Shown: positions 11,871 to 20,411, counted from the stretch's first letter. The stretch is 64,000 nt of DNA from Pseudomonas antarctica (GCF_900624995.1 NZ_UYXQ01000002.1:124001-188000); one strand, 5' to 3'. A program made the numbers and translations. The notes: generated by a model from the sequence alone, not told the origin.

Positions 11871-12272
11871 TTAGATAAACGTTTCCACTGACACCCTGAA
11901 ACGTTCCGCCAGCCAACGTATTTGCCGCACGTTGAGCTGGCGCTTTCCGCTCAGGATTTCTGAAACAACCGACTGTGTACCTACACCTGGCAGATCACTC
12001 TGGTTTAAACCGTGCTCGCGCATCATGTAGCGCAGCACGTCGACGCCACTGGCGACGGGCATTGGGCGATGCTCATGATCGTAGGCTTCGATCCAGTCAC
12101 TGAGGATGTCCACGAGGCTCATTAGCGGACTGTCTTCGTTCTCGCCGACCAGGTTCAGTAATTCGTCCAAGCCACATACCAGCGCGTCGTAGTCCGCCTC
12201 GTTTTCTGGTTTGCGCATCACTGGCGAAACAAATTGCCAGTGTTCGGCCGCGACTCGCATAAGCGCGCTCAT
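11871..12272 (-). CDS. higA: HigA-type antitoxin, HTH protein
   Basis: This 133-residue protein is the antitoxin and probable autorepressor of a type II toxin-antitoxin pair. The N-terminal half is acidic and helical. The C-terminal half is an XRE-like helix-turn-helix (LNQSDLPGVGTQSVVSEILSGKR) of the HigA/YgjM class. The ATG at 12272 is preferred over an in-frame ATG 18 bases upstream because it overlaps the toxin stop as ATGA and has GGAAGG at suitable distance. The toxin gene lies upstream in the same operon, the order typical of HigBA systems. Two matching palindromes before higB are plausible operators for it. Confidence 0.85.
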   Translation of the reverse strand: MSALMRVAAEHWQFVSPVMRKPENEADYDALVCGLDELLNLVGENEDSPLMSLVDILSDWIEAYDHEHRPMPVASGVDVLRYMMREHGLNQSDLPGVGTQSVVSEILSGKRQLNVRQIRWLAERFRVSVETFI

Positions 12273-12565
12273 CTGATTTTTTCCTTCCATTTGTCTTTCT
12301 CATAATCGCGGTGATCAAGCAGGTGCTTGATGTAAACGCGCTGTGCCCGATACTCCACGCCAGCAATCAATCTCAGCTTGTTGCCACCAATATCGAATAC
12401 GTGAAACGGCCCAACTTTATCCGTGGCAGGAAACATGGTTTTCATCGCCGCGAAGTCTTTGGGGTCATTGCGCTTCATTACCCGATACCACTGGTCCAAG
12501 GCGGTTGCTGAGCGTGGCCACTTTTCCTTTGCTTCCCAGATCCTTTTCTCGCTGATCACTCGCAT
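12269..12565 (-). CDS. higB: HigB-type mRNA interferase toxin
   Basis: This is a 98-residue basic protein of the HigB (YgjN-like) RelE-superfamily toxins, which cleave mRNA on the ribosome. Family features are the N-terminal MRVISEKRIWE strand-helix, the central VFDIGGNKLRLIAGVEYRAQRVYIKHLLDHRDYEK block and a Lys-rich C-terminus. The active site cannot be proven by eye. It is translationally coupled (ATGA) to higA. The pair has visibly lower GC than its neighbours, compatible with acquisition by transfer between selO and trxC. Confidence 0.85.
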   Translation of the reverse strand: MRVISEKRIWEAKEKWPRSATALDQWYRVMKRNDPKDFAAMKTMFPATDKVGPFHVFDIGGNKLRLIAGVEYRAQRVYIKHLLDHRDYEKDKWKEKIR

Positions 12566-12574
12566 GCAACATCC

Positions 12575-12632
12575 TTATCGCATCTTGCTATGAAGGTTAA
12601 ACCCGATTTCGGACTATCGCAATTTGCTATAG
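12575..12632. promoter_or_regulatory. Tandem palindromic operator candidates of higBA
   Basis: Two near-identical imperfect palindromes, TTATCGCATCTTGCTATGA (12575-12593) and CTATCGCAATTTGCTATAG (12614-12632), lie just upstream of higB. Their starts are 39 bases apart, close to four helical turns, so two HigA dimers could bind the same DNA face. Binding by HigA is inferred from position. Confidence 0.6.
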
Positions 12633-12800
12633 CCGCAAACAGACAGATGGCGCAAAACAGAACAAGCTCCAACAGCCTAGATACGCTATCTCACATCAGC
12701 ATGGGCAAACTGTGAGCGAATGAGTCACTTGCTCCACGCCTTGATAAAGCCTGAGCCTGACTCCAAATACAGTCCATTGGCCATACCCCAGGAGCCCACC

Positions 12801-13235
12801 ATGTCCGAACCACTTGTAATCCCCTGCCCTCATTGCAACGGCCTCAACCGCATTCCCAGCGAACGTCTGGCTGATGCGCCTAAATGCGGGCGTTGCAAGC
12901 AGCCGGTGTTGCTGAACAAGCCCTTTGAGCTGAAGCAGGGCGACTACGCCAGCCAGATCAAGGGCGACCTGCCGTTGCTGGTGGATGTATGGGCCGAGTG
13001 GTGCGGGCCGTGCAAGTCGTTTGCGCCGGTGTTTGAGCAGGCGGCGGGGCAGCTTGAAGGTAAGTGCCGGCTGGCCAAGCTGGACAGCGAGGCCAATCAG
13101 CAACTGTCGGCGCAGTTGGGGATTCGCTCGATTCCCAGTTTGATTCTGTTCAAGAACGGCCGCGAAGTGGCGCGCCAGAGTGGGGCGTTTCCGTTGCCGC
13201 AGTTGATGAGTTGGTTGCGTAGCCAGGGCGTGTAA
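12801..13235 (+). CDS. trxC: Thioredoxin 2 (zinc-containing)
   Basis: This 144-residue thioredoxin has an N-terminal zinc module with two CxxC pairs (CPHC and CGRC, residues 11-34 or so). The thioredoxin fold follows, with active site WCGPC (Cys68, Cys71) and the cis-Pro loop RSIPSLILF. It reduces protein disulfides in the cytoplasm and in many bacteria is induced by peroxide; no OxyR site was identified here. The ATG has GGAG about six bases upstream. The gene stands alone, divergent from higBA and convergent with the ParA-like gene across a REPIN. Confidence 0.95.
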   Translation: MSEPLVIPCPHCNGLNRIPSERLADAPKCGRCKQPVLLNKPFELKQGDYASQIKGDLPLLVDVWAEWCGPCKSFAPVFEQAAGQLEGKCRLAKLDSEANQQLSAQLGIRSIPSLILFKNGREVARQSGAFPLPQLMSWLRSQGV

Positions 13236-13262
13236 CCCAACCCCAATATCAACTCGGTCAAA

Positions 13263-13348
13263 TGTGGGAGCAGGCAAGCCTGCGATGGCATCACCTCTGT
13301 GTTACTGGCAGACCGAGTTGCCTGCATCGCAGGCAAGCCAGCTCCACA
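13263..13348. repeat. REPIN (GCTGGC type, degenerate)
   Basis: The left arm TGTGGGAGCAGGCAAGCCTGC is altered, and the right arm GCAGGCAAGCCAGCTCCACA lacks one C. The doublet separates the convergent trxC and parA-like genes and may stop both transcripts. Confidence 0.8.
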
Positions 13349-13372
13349 GTGTTATTGCGCTACCGGCAAGGG

Positions 13373-14143
13373 TCACGCGTTCTCCAGCAAGTTATGCAGC
13401 TCCACAAACTGCTGCGTCAGCTTATGCCGTGGGTCCAGGTGGATCAGCGGCTTGTTCTCTTGGTGCGACTCGCGCATGCGCACGGAGCTGGCCAGGTACA
13501 CCGGCAGTACCGGCAACCCTTCAGCAATCAACTCATCGAGCATCTGTTGCGGCAGGCTCGCACGGGCCTGGAACTGGTTAACCACGATGCCTTCCACTTC
13601 CAGGCCTTCGTTGTGGTCTTCCTTCAATTCTTCGATTTCCGCCAGCAGGCCATACAGCGCCTGGCGCGAGAAGCTGTCGCAGTCGAACGGGATCAACACG
13701 CGATCAGCGGCAATCAACGCCGATACCGCATAGAAATTCAATGCCGGCGGCGTATCCAGATAAATTCGGTCGTAATCCTCGCTCAATTCATCCAGCAGCT
13801 TTCGCAGCTTGTTGATCTTGTGCTTGGCTTCAAGCTTGGGCTGCAGGTCTGCAAGCTCGGCGGTCGCGGTGATGACGTGCAGGTTGTCGAACGGCGTTTC
13901 GTAGATATCCACGCGGTTCTTCTTGGAAAACGGCCCGGAAGACAGGGTTTGCTTGAAGAACTCGGCAATGCCCATCGGAATATCGTCGCCGGTCAGCCCG
14001 GTGAGGTACTGAGTTGAGTTGGCCTGTGCATCGAGGTCCACCAACAGGGTTCTATAGCCTTCACTGACGCTGACCGCCGCCAGGTTGCAGGCAATGCTGG
14101 ACTTGCCAACGCCGCCTTTCTGATTGAACACCACACTCCGCAT
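13373..14143 (-). CDS. Orphan ParA/MinD-superfamily ATPase
   Basis: This 256-residue protein has the deviant Walker A box NQKGGVGKS (signature Lys9, P-loop Lys14), the Walker A' DLDAQAN and the YLDTPPA segment of ParA ATPases, which partition DNA or position protein cargo by ATP-dependent DNA binding. It has no N-terminal HTH, so it is the short ParA type. No ParB and no parS-like repeat lies beside it, so the partner is unknown. The start ATG at 14143 follows GGAGG by nine bases; a longer frame to 14188 has no better support. A homologue in the same genomic neighbourhood of P. aeruginosa is recalled, not checked. Confidence 0.85.
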   Translation of the reverse strand: MRSVVFNQKGGVGKSSIACNLAAVSVSEGYRTLLVDLDAQANSTQYLTGLTGDDIPMGIAEFFKQTLSSGPFSKKNRVDIYETPFDNLHVITATAELADLQPKLEAKHKINKLRKLLDELSEDYDRIYLDTPPALNFYAVSALIAADRVLIPFDCDSFSRQALYGLLAEIEELKEDHNEGLEVEGIVVNQFQARASLPQQMLDELIAEGLPVLPVYLASSVRMRESHQENKPLIHLDPRHKLTQQFVELHNLLENA

Positions 14144-14491
14144 GGAAAAACCTCCGTGTATCAATGAATGTCCGAGTGTAGAGGGCAAAAGCGCCTGTTA
14201 GCTACCTCGTTCATCCATGCACTGCTGCATCAAGCGTCCTGCTCGCTTCGACTGCCATACCTCGCCGACACACGAAAAAGAATAGTCCCACAACCTAGCT
14301 AGGCCTCAGGTAAAGGACAATCTGTAAATCTTTCCAACCAAATTGTAATCAGCCGTGAACATTTTTTTACCAATGTTTGCTAGAACCCCGCAGCACCGGG
14401 ATAATGCGCGCCATTCGGCTATTGCTCCCTGTCCCGGTATTCGGGGCCAACGGCCGCACATGGAAGCCCGCAGGGGCGGGATAACTTCTCA
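14144..14491 (+). promoter_or_regulatory. Leader/promoter region of the aryl polyene operon
   Basis: This 348-base gap separates the divergent parA-like gene and the APE operon. It contains an AT-rich stretch (about 14310-14385) that could hold the promoter. Next come an ACCGGGA...TCCCGGT inverted repeat (14395-14401/14432-14438) and a hairpin CCCGC/GCGGG (14467-14471/14476-14480) with outer GAAG/CTTC, directly before the first GTG. No strong Shine-Dalgarno sequence precedes that GTG. I cannot assign a specific regulator or exact -35/-10 boxes. Confidence 0.4.
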
Positions 14492-15211
14492 GTGATCACT
14501 TTCAACATCGCCCAATGGCGCGCCTGGGCCCCTGGCCTGGAGAGTGCGCACGACTGGCACGCCTGGTGCCTGGCTCCAGTGGCGCTGCCTGCCAGCAATG
14601 TTTCGCCTGACGTATCCTTCCTGCCGGCCATGCAGCGTCGACGCCTAAGCCGTCTGGCGCGCATGGCGTTCAGCGTGGGTTGGCCGCTGGCCGAAGGCCT
14701 TGAAGACCTGCCACTCGTGTTTATATCCCGGCACGGCGAAACCCCGCGCACCCTCGACATCCTCAGCGACTTGGCCAATGACCAGCCGCTGTCGCCGACC
14801 CAGTTCAGCTTGTCGGTGCATAACGCGGTGATCGGCCTGTGGTCGATCCTGCGCAATGAAACCAGCGAAATGACCGCGCTCGCCGCCGCCGGCGATGGCC
14901 TGGAGCACGGCATGCTCGAAGCCGCCGCATTGCTCAACGAAGGCGCCCCGGCGGTATTGCTGGTGATCACCGAAGAACAGCCGCCCGAAGCCTACGCCAA
15001 CTGGATCCATGACGTGCCCTTCCCTTACGCCCTCGGCCTGCTGCTGACACCGGGCGACGAGTGGCAATTGGAACTAAACAGCGGCGCTGTCCAACTCACT
15101 CAAACCCAGTGGCCCCATGCCCTGAACCTGCTGCGCACCCTGCTCACTGAACAGGTCGCCTGCCAACATGCCTGGAAGAACCGTGTATGGAACTGGCAAC
15201 GCAAGCCCTGA
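14492..15211 (+). CDS. Ketosynthase-like chain length factor of the aryl polyene cluster
   Basis: This 239-residue protein is shorter than a full ketosynthase and lacks the Cys-His-His triad. It resembles the beta-ketoacyl-synthase-like chain length factors (ApeC-like) that pair with a ketosynthase in aryl polyene pathways. The segment SVHNAVIGLWSIL and the following GDGLEHGMLEAAALL lie where a catalytic ketosynthase would have its nucleophile region. The start is a GTG after a structured leader. It overlaps the next gene by 25 bases. As the first gene of a 20-gene co-directional run it would form a heterodimer with the ketosynthase at 27731; the pairing is inferred from other APE systems. 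Confidence 0.75.
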   Translation: MITFNIAQWRAWAPGLESAHDWHAWCLAPVALPASNVSPDVSFLPAMQRRRLSRLARMAFSVGWPLAEGLEDLPLVFISRHGETPRTLDILSDLANDQPLSPTQFSLSVHNAVIGLWSILRNETSEMTALAAAGDGLEHGMLEAAALLNEGAPAVLLVITEEQPPEAYANWIHDVPFPYALGLLLTPGDEWQLELNSGAVQLTQTQWPHALNLLRTLLTEQVACQHAWKNRVWNWQRKP

Positions 15212-15999
15212 CCGACAAGCCACGGGACGCCTATTACTGGCGCCTGTTCGCCACCGCCGCCAGCTTCTTCATGTTTGGCGTGGGCGGGCTGTGCCTGCGC
15301 TTGCTGGTATTCCCGTTGCTCAGTTGCCTGCCGGGCAGTGCTGAAAAACACCAGCGCCGCGCTCGCCACACCATCAGCAAACTGTTTTGGTTCTTCATTC
15401 GCCTGATGCAACGCGCCGGTGTGCTGACCTACAGCGTCGAAGGCGCGGAAAAACTTGGCCGACCGGGCCAGATGATCATCGCCAACCACCCGTCGCTGAT
15501 CGACGTGGTGTTCCTGATCGGCCTGATGCGCCAAACCAATTGCGTGGTCAAGCAAAGCCTGTTTCAAAACCCGTTCACCCGTGGGCCGGTGCGTGACGCG
15601 GGCTATATCAGCAATGACGGCAGCGCCGACATGCTCGACGCCGCCGCCCAGGCCCTGCGTGAGGGGCAAACGCTGATCATCTTTCCCGAGGGCACGCGCA
15701 CCACACCGGGCGCGGCACCCGCCTTTCATCGCGGTGGCGCCGCCATTGCGTTGCGCGGTGCGACAATCATCACCCCAGTGGTGATCAAGGTCAGCCCCAC
15801 CACCTTGACCAAGGCAGAACCCTGGTACCGCATACCTAAATGTCGATTTCATTTCAGTTTGCGCGTGGGTGCCGATATAGAACCACACGCCTTTGCTGCA
15901 CTCGGGCCCGCGCCCCAGGCTTCACGCAAGCTCAACGATTACCTGCACCACTATTTTATTAAGGAGCTCGCCGAAGATGAGCGACCAACACCGCCTTGA
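15187..15999 (+). CDS. PlsC-type 1-acyl-glycerol-phosphate acyltransferase
   Basis: This 270-residue membrane-associated acyltransferase has a hydrophobic N-terminal segment (about 24-50). It carries the PlsC motifs NHPSLID (His101 and Asp106, the HX4D pair) and FPEGTRT (from Phe166). In APE clusters such enzymes are thought to help attach the polyene to a glycerolipid-like anchor; the actual acceptor is not known from sequence. It overlaps the chain-length-factor gene by 25 bases and the first ACP gene by 23. Confidence 0.85.
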   Translation: MELATQALTDKPRDAYYWRLFATAASFFMFGVGGLCLRLLVFPLLSCLPGSAEKHQRRARHTISKLFWFFIRLMQRAGVLTYSVEGAEKLGRPGQMIIANHPSLIDVVFLIGLMRQTNCVVKQSLFQNPFTRGPVRDAGYISNDGSADMLDAAAQALREGQTLIIFPEGTRTTPGAAPAFHRGGAAIALRGATIITPVVIKVSPTTLTKAEPWYRIPKCRFHFSLRVGADIEPHAFAALGPAPQASRKLNDYLHHYFIKELAEDERPTPP

Positions 16000-16246
16000 G
16001 CACGACATAAAGGCGCTGATCATCGAGGCCCTGGGCCTGGAAGACATCAGCGTCGACGACATCGGCAGCGAGCAGACCCTGTTCGGCGAAGGCCTGGGCC
16101 TGGATTCGGTCGACGCCCTGGAATTGGGCCTGGCGATCCAGAAAAAGTACGGTATCAAGATCGATGCCGACGCCAAGGACACACGCAATCACTTCACCAA
16201 CGTGGCCAGCCTTGCGGCGTTCGTCACGGCCAGACAGGTAGCTTGA
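15977..16246 (+). CDS. Acyl carrier protein 1 of the aryl polyene cluster
   Basis: This 89-residue acidic carrier protein has the phosphopantetheine attachment motif GLDSVDALE, with Ser44 as the modified residue. It would tether the growing aryl polyene. The ATG at 15977 lies within the 3' end of the acyltransferase gene and has GGAG upstream. A second, distinct ACP follows after nine bases, an arrangement characteristic of APE clusters (ApeE/ApeF-like). Confidence 0.9.
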   Translation: MSDQHRLEHDIKALIIEALGLEDISVDDIGSEQTLFGEGLGLDSVDALELGLAIQKKYGIKIDADAKDTRNHFTNVASLAAFVTARQVA

Positions 16247-16255
16247 GACCGGACC

Positions 16256-16510
16256 ATGCAAACTCGTGACGATATTTTCAACACCCTGCGCGATGCCTTG
16301 GTGGAACTGTTTGAACTGCCACCGGAACGCGTCACCCTCGACGCCAACCTGTACCAGGACCTGGAGATCGACAGCATCGACGCCGTGGACCTGATCGACC
16401 ATATCAAGCGCCAGACCGGCAAGAAGATCGCCGCCGAAGAGTTCAAGGCAGTGCGCACCGTAAACGATGTGGTTGAGGCCGTGTACCGTCTGGTCCAGCC
16501 TGCCGCATGA
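16256..16510 (+). CDS. Acyl carrier protein 2 of the aryl polyene cluster
   Basis: This 84-residue acyl carrier protein has the motif EIDSIDAVDL, with Ser40 as the phosphopantetheine site. It is clearly diverged from the upstream ACP, suggesting separate duties such as starter loading versus elongation. That division is an inference. Its stop overlaps the start of the membrane protein gene by four bases. Confidence 0.9.
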   Translation: MQTRDDIFNTLRDALVELFELPPERVTLDANLYQDLEIDSIDAVDLIDHIKRQTGKKIAAEEFKAVRTVNDVVEAVYRLVQPAA

Positions 16511-17052
16511 GCCGCGTGATCGGCCTTGGTCTGTTGCTGGCAGGGCTGCTGTACCCTTTTGCGGTGTATTACGGCACCGAGCATTTTGCGCCATGGCAAT
16601 TCGGCCTCCTGCTGGGCAGCTTGTGGCTGTTGCGCGCGCTGACGGGCGCACGGCGACCCGGTAGCCGCTGGATGGCCGTAGCGGTGATTGTGTTTTGTTT
16701 GCTGCTGGCCTGGTTCGACAACCCGCAGTTACTGCGCTGGTACCCGAGCCTGGTCAGCGCGTTCATGCTGGCGCTGTTCGGCTTGAGCCTGAAATACGGC
16801 CCGCCAATGGTCGAGCGCCTGGCACGCATGAGCGACCCGCAACTGCCGCCCAGCGCGATTGTGTATACGCGCCAGGTCACCGTAGTGTGGAGTGTATTTT
16901 TTCTGTGTAATGGCCTGCTCGCGGCCGCCCTCACCCTATGGGCGCCGCTGAGCTGGTGGACGTTGTACAACGGCCTGATCGCCTACGGGCTGATGGGGTT
17001 GTTGTTTGCCGTGGAATGGCTGGTACGACAAAGGGTTCGAGGCCGCGTATGA
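16507..17052 (+). CDS. Membrane protein of aryl polyene clusters (COG4648-like)
   Basis: This 181-residue integral membrane protein has about five to six hydrophobic helices and short loops, with a basic C-terminus (RQRVRGRV). No catalytic motif is visible. Similar proteins lie next to the acyl-ACP synthetase in APE clusters. It is coupled by four-base overlaps on both sides, so it may anchor the synthetase or the assembly line to the inner membrane. The function is unknown. Confidence 0.7.
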   Translation: MSRVIGLGLLLAGLLYPFAVYYGTEHFAPWQFGLLLGSLWLLRALTGARRPGSRWMAVAVIVFCLLLAWFDNPQLLRWYPSLVSAFMLALFGLSLKYGPPMVERLARMSDPQLPPSAIVYTRQVTVVWSVFFLCNGLLAAALTLWAPLSWWTLYNGLIAYGLMGLLFAVEWLVRQRVRGRV

Positions 17053-18719
17053 AAGGGTTGAAACTTGAGCACCTGCTGCTTGAGCCGCTGCAACAGCGTT
17101 CGGTCACCACCGAGCCTGAAATGAACCATGCCCAACTGTGGGCGCAATCCCTGAGCCTGGCGGCGGGCCTGCAGGCGCGCGGCATCCAGCGTTTGGCGGT
17201 GCACCTGGAAGACGCGGGCCTGCTCGCGATTGCCTTGCTGGGCGCCTGGCGGGCCGGGGTCAGCGTGTTGCTGCCTGCCGACCTGCAACCCCAGACGCGC
17301 CAGCGCTGGGACGACGCCGTGGATGCCTGGCTGGTTGAGGCCGCCGATCTCGACGCGTTGTATCAGGCGCCGTTGAGCGCCGCCGCACTCGACCTGGATA
17401 CCTGCCAACTGAGCCTGTGCACTTCGGGCTCCAGTGGCGAGCCCAAGCGTATCGACAAAACCCTGCGCCAACTGGCTAACGAAGTTCAGGCGCTGGAAGC
17501 CCTGTGGGGCGCGGACCTGAAAGACGCGTGCATCATCGGCAGCGTTGCCACCCAGCACATCTACGGTTTGCTGTTCCGGGTGTTGTGGCCGTTGTGCGCC
17601 GGTCGCGCTTTTGTGCGCAAACAACTGGCTTTCCCCGAAGACCTTCAGCGCGCCAGCCGCGAACACCCACAATTCGCCTGGGTCGCCAGCCCCGCGCTGC
17701 TCAAACGCATGGGCGACAACCTCGACTGGCCGGCGCTGAGCCAGGTGTCACGGGTGTTCTCCTCGGGCGGCGCATTGCCCATCGAGGCCGCCGGCAGCCT
17801 TTATGACCGTTTGCAGCAATGGCCGACGGAAATTCTCGGCAGCTCGGAAACCGGCGGCATCGCCTGGCGCCAGGGCGCGCAGCCGTGGCAGCCGTTCGCT
17901 GACGTAGCGCTGAGCCAGGATGCCGACGGCGCCCTGCGCATTGCTTCGCCTTACCTGCCCGAGGGGCATATCGAACAGACCGCCGATGCCGCCCGCATTC
18001 ATTGCGATGGCCGCTTTGAGCTGCTGGGCCGCCTGGACCGCATCGTCAAGCTGGAAGAAAAACGCATCTCCCTGCCCATGTTGGAGCAGGCGCTGATGGC
18101 CCACACCTGGGTCGCGGAAACCCGCCTGGGCGTGGTGCAGGAAAACCGCGCCTCGCTCGGCGCGCTGGTGGTGCTGAGCGCCGATGGCCTGCATGCCCTG
18201 CGCAATCAAGGCCGGCGTACCGTCACCCAAACCCTGCGCCAACACCTGAGCCAACACTGCGAAGCACTGGCCCTGCCACGTCGCTGGCGGTTGCTGCGCC
18301 AGTTGCCACTGAACGCCCAAGGCAAACTGCCCCAGGCTGATGTGGCGGCGCTACTGCTGGCACCACGACCAAAGGCGCCCGACGTGCTGGAGCACGTCGA
18401 AGCCAACGGCGAATGGACCGTGCAACTGAGCATCCCGCCTGACCTGGCGTATTTCAGCGGCCACTTCCCCGTCACGCCGGTATTGCCGGGTGTAGTGCAG
18501 GTGGAATGGGCGTTCAACCTCGGCCAGCAATTGCTCGACCTGCCCGCAACCTTTGCGGGTATGGAAGTGCTCAAGTTCCAGCAACTGGTGCGTCCCGGCG
18601 ATCAGGTTGAACTGCACCTGCGCTTCGACCAGGAGCGCGGCAAGCTGTACTTCGCCTACCGCAACGGCGTCGCGGCCTGCTCCAGTGGCCGGATCCAACT
18701 GGTAAACGCGCATGCATAA
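17049..18719 (+). CDS. Fused acyl/aryl-ACP synthetase and hotdog dehydratase
   Basis: This 556-residue protein has two modules. Residues 1 to about 440 form an AMP-dependent adenylation domain with the ATP-binding loop [13 protein letters not shown] (near 123-135), GSSETGGIA and the [13 protein letters not shown] hinge region. Residues from about 448 to the end form a FabA/FabZ-type hotdog domain with [15 protein letters not shown], His472 being the expected catalytic residue. The first module would activate an aryl acid and load an ACP; the second would dehydrate beta-hydroxyacyl-ACP. In some APE clusters I recall these as separate proteins (ApeH and ApeI), so fusion is notable. The ATG at 17049 overlaps the preceding stop as ATGA. 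Confidence 0.87.
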   Translation: MKGLKLEHLLLEPLQQRSVTTEPEMNHAQLWAQSLSLAAGLQARGIQRLAVHLEDAGLLAIALLGAWRAGVSVLLPADLQPQTRQRWDDAVDAWLVEAADLDALYQAPLSAAALDLDTCQLSLCTSGSSGEPKRIDKTLRQLANEVQALEALWGADLKDACIIGSVATQHIYGLLFRVLWPLCAGRAFVRKQLAFPEDLQRASREHPQFAWVASPALLKRMGDNLDWPALSQVSRVFSSGGALPIEAAGSLYDRLQQWPTEILGSSETGGIAWRQGAQPWQPFADVALSQDADGALRIASPYLPEGHIEQTADAARIHCDGRFELLGRLDRIVKLEEKRISLPMLEQALMAHTWVAETRLGVVQENRASLGALVVLSADGLHALRNQGRRTVTQTLRQHLSQHCEALALPRRWRLLRQLPLNAQGKLPQADVAALLLAPRPKAPDVLEHVEANGEWTVQLSIPPDLAYFSGHFPVTPVLPGVVQVEWAFNLGQQLLDLPATFAGMEVLKFQQLVRPGDQVELHLRFDQERGKLYFAYRNGVAACSSGRIQLVNAHA

Positions 18720-18744
18720 GCTTTTGTGGCAGGCGGGGTGACGC

Positions 18745-19479
18745 ATGCATAACCCCTGCGCCCTGATCCCGGTTTACAACCATGAAGCCGCCGTGCCGGC
18801 TGTGGTCCACAGCCTGCTGAACAGCGGTTTGCCGTGCCTGCTGGTCGACGACGGCAGCAGCCCAGCCTGCGCGGCGGTCTTGGCGCAACTGGCGACACTC
18901 GAAAACGTCACGCTGCTGACCTTGCCCAGCAACCAAGGCAAAGGCGGCGCGGTCATGGCCGGCTTCCGCGAAGCCGCGCGTCTGGGCTTCACGCATGCCC
19001 TGCAAGTGGACGCCGACGGTCAGCACGACCTGCGTGAAGTCGAGTGTTTCCTCGACACCTCACGCAGGCACCCCGACGCGGTGATCTGCGGCTACCCCGA
19101 ATACGACGACAGCGTGCCCAAGGGCCGCTTGTACGCCCGCTACCTGACCCACGTGTGGGTGTGGATCAACACCCTGTCGCTGCAGATCCGCGACTCGATG
19201 TGTGGCTTTCGCGTGTACCCGCTGGCACCCACGCTAGCCCTGATGAACTCTGCCTACATCGGCACGCGCATGGATTTCGACTCCGACATCCTGGTCCGCC
19301 TGGCCTGGCGTAACCAGCCGATGCGCTGGCTGCCGACCAAGGTGCATTACCCCGCCGACGGCTTGTCGCACTTCCGCCTGCTGCACGACAACGTGCGCAT
19401 CTCAGCCATGCACACGCGGCTGTTCTTCGGTATGTTGGTGCGCGCCCCGATGATCCTGTGGCGACGGTGGCAAGCATGA
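18745..19479 (+). CDS. Family 2 glycosyltransferase
   Basis: This 244-residue GT-A glycosyltransferase has the N-terminal LIPVYNHE, the nucleotide-binding VDDGSS, and VDADGQHD containing the metal-binding DxD. It lacks the multi-helix membrane tail of processive enzymes. In the APE context it would add a sugar to the polyene or its lipid anchor; donor and acceptor are unknown. It overlaps the next acyltransferase gene by ATGA. In some APE clusters these two activities are recalled as one bifunctional protein, here split. Confidence 0.88.
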   Translation: MHNPCALIPVYNHEAAVPAVVHSLLNSGLPCLLVDDGSSPACAAVLAQLATLENVTLLTLPSNQGKGGAVMAGFREAARLGFTHALQVDADGQHDLREVECFLDTSRRHPDAVICGYPEYDDSVPKGRLYARYLTHVWVWINTLSLQIRDSMCGFRVYPLAPTLALMNSAYIGTRMDFDSDILVRLAWRNQPMRWLPTKVHYPADGLSHFRLLHDNVRISAMHTRLFFGMLVRAPMILWRRWQA

Positions 19480-20411
19480 GCGACAGCACCAAGCATTGGG
19501 CCGACCGCGAAGAGCGCGGCAGCTTCTGGCTGATGAAACTTACCGCTGTCGCCGCCAAAGTCCTTGGCCGTCGCCTGCTGAGCCCGCTGTTGTACGGCAT
19601 CGTGTTGTACTTCTTCCTGTTCGGCCGCACCGCGCGCCACAGCGCCTGGGAATACCAGCAGCGCCTGGCCGACTGGAGCGGGCGCGATGAGCTGCGGCCC
19701 ACGCATAAAAAAGTCTTCGGCCAGTTCATGGCGTTTGCCGACTCATTGCTCGACAAGCTCGACGTGTGGAACGGCAAGCTGCGCCTGGAGCAGATCGAAA
19801 TCAACGACCCGGCGCAATTGCGTGGGCAACTGCGCGGCGAACGCGGGCAGATGCTGGTCGGCGCACATTTGGGCAACCTTGAAGTATGCCGCGCGCTGGC
19901 GGAGATGGGTGAACAAGTCACCATGAACGTGCTGGTGCACACCAAGCACGCCGAGCGTTTCAACCGCCTGCTGGGCGAAGCCGGGGCCACGCATCTGCGC
20001 TTGATCCAGGTCAGCGAATTGGACCCGGCGACCATGTTGCTGCTCAGCCAGCGCCTGGACGACGGCGAGTGGCTGGCAATTGCCGGTGACCGCGTGCCGC
20101 TGCACGGTGGGCGCAAGGTGCGTGTGGATTTCCTCGGCTTTGAGGCGGCATTCCCCCAAGGCCCGTGGCTGCTGGCCGGGTTGCTCAAATGCCCGGTCAA
20201 CCTGCTGATGTGCCTGAAGCATCAGGGCCGCTATCGCCTGACCATCGAGCCGTTCGCCCAATTGATCGAATGGAAACGCAGCACCCGCGAGCAGGTCATC
20301 ACCCTGTGGACCGCGCGCTACGCCGCACGCCTGGGCCAATTCTGCCTGGAAGCGCCCCAACAATGGTTCAACTTTTACCCTTTCTGGAAGACCGATGACG
20401 ACGCACCTTGA
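19476..20411 (+). CDS. LpxL/HtrB-type acyltransferase
   Basis: This 311-residue protein of the lipid A lauroyl/myristoyl acyltransferase family has a hydrophobic N-terminal helix (about 40-55). It carries the HX4E catalytic motif HLGNLE, with His131 and Glu136, and the downstream GDRVPLHGG and FLGFEAAFPQGPW segments. In this cluster it probably acylates the glycosylated polyene or its anchor rather than lipid A. It overlaps the ammonia-lyase gene by 17 bases. Confidence 0.87.
   Translation: MSDSTKHWADREERGSFWLMKLTAVAAKVLGRRLLSPLLYGIVLYFFLFGRTARHSAWEYQQRLADWSGRDELRPTHKKVFGQFMAFADSLLDKLDVWNGKLRLEQIEINDPAQLRGQLRGERGQMLVGAHLGNLEVCRALAEMGEQVTMNVLVHTKHAERFNRLLGEAGATHLRLIQVSELDPATMLLLSQRLDDGEWLAIAGDRVPLHGGRKVRVDFLGFEAAFPQGPWLLAGLLKCPVNLLMCLKHQGRYRLTIEPFAQLIEWKRSTREQVITLWTARYAARLGQFCLEAPQQWFNFYPFWKTDDDAP

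Noticed and set aside
12269..12565. The HigB toxin frame as spurious because short and low in GC
   Set aside because: It matches the HigB family over its length, is coupled to higA by ATGA and has operator-like sites upstream, so it is kept as real.
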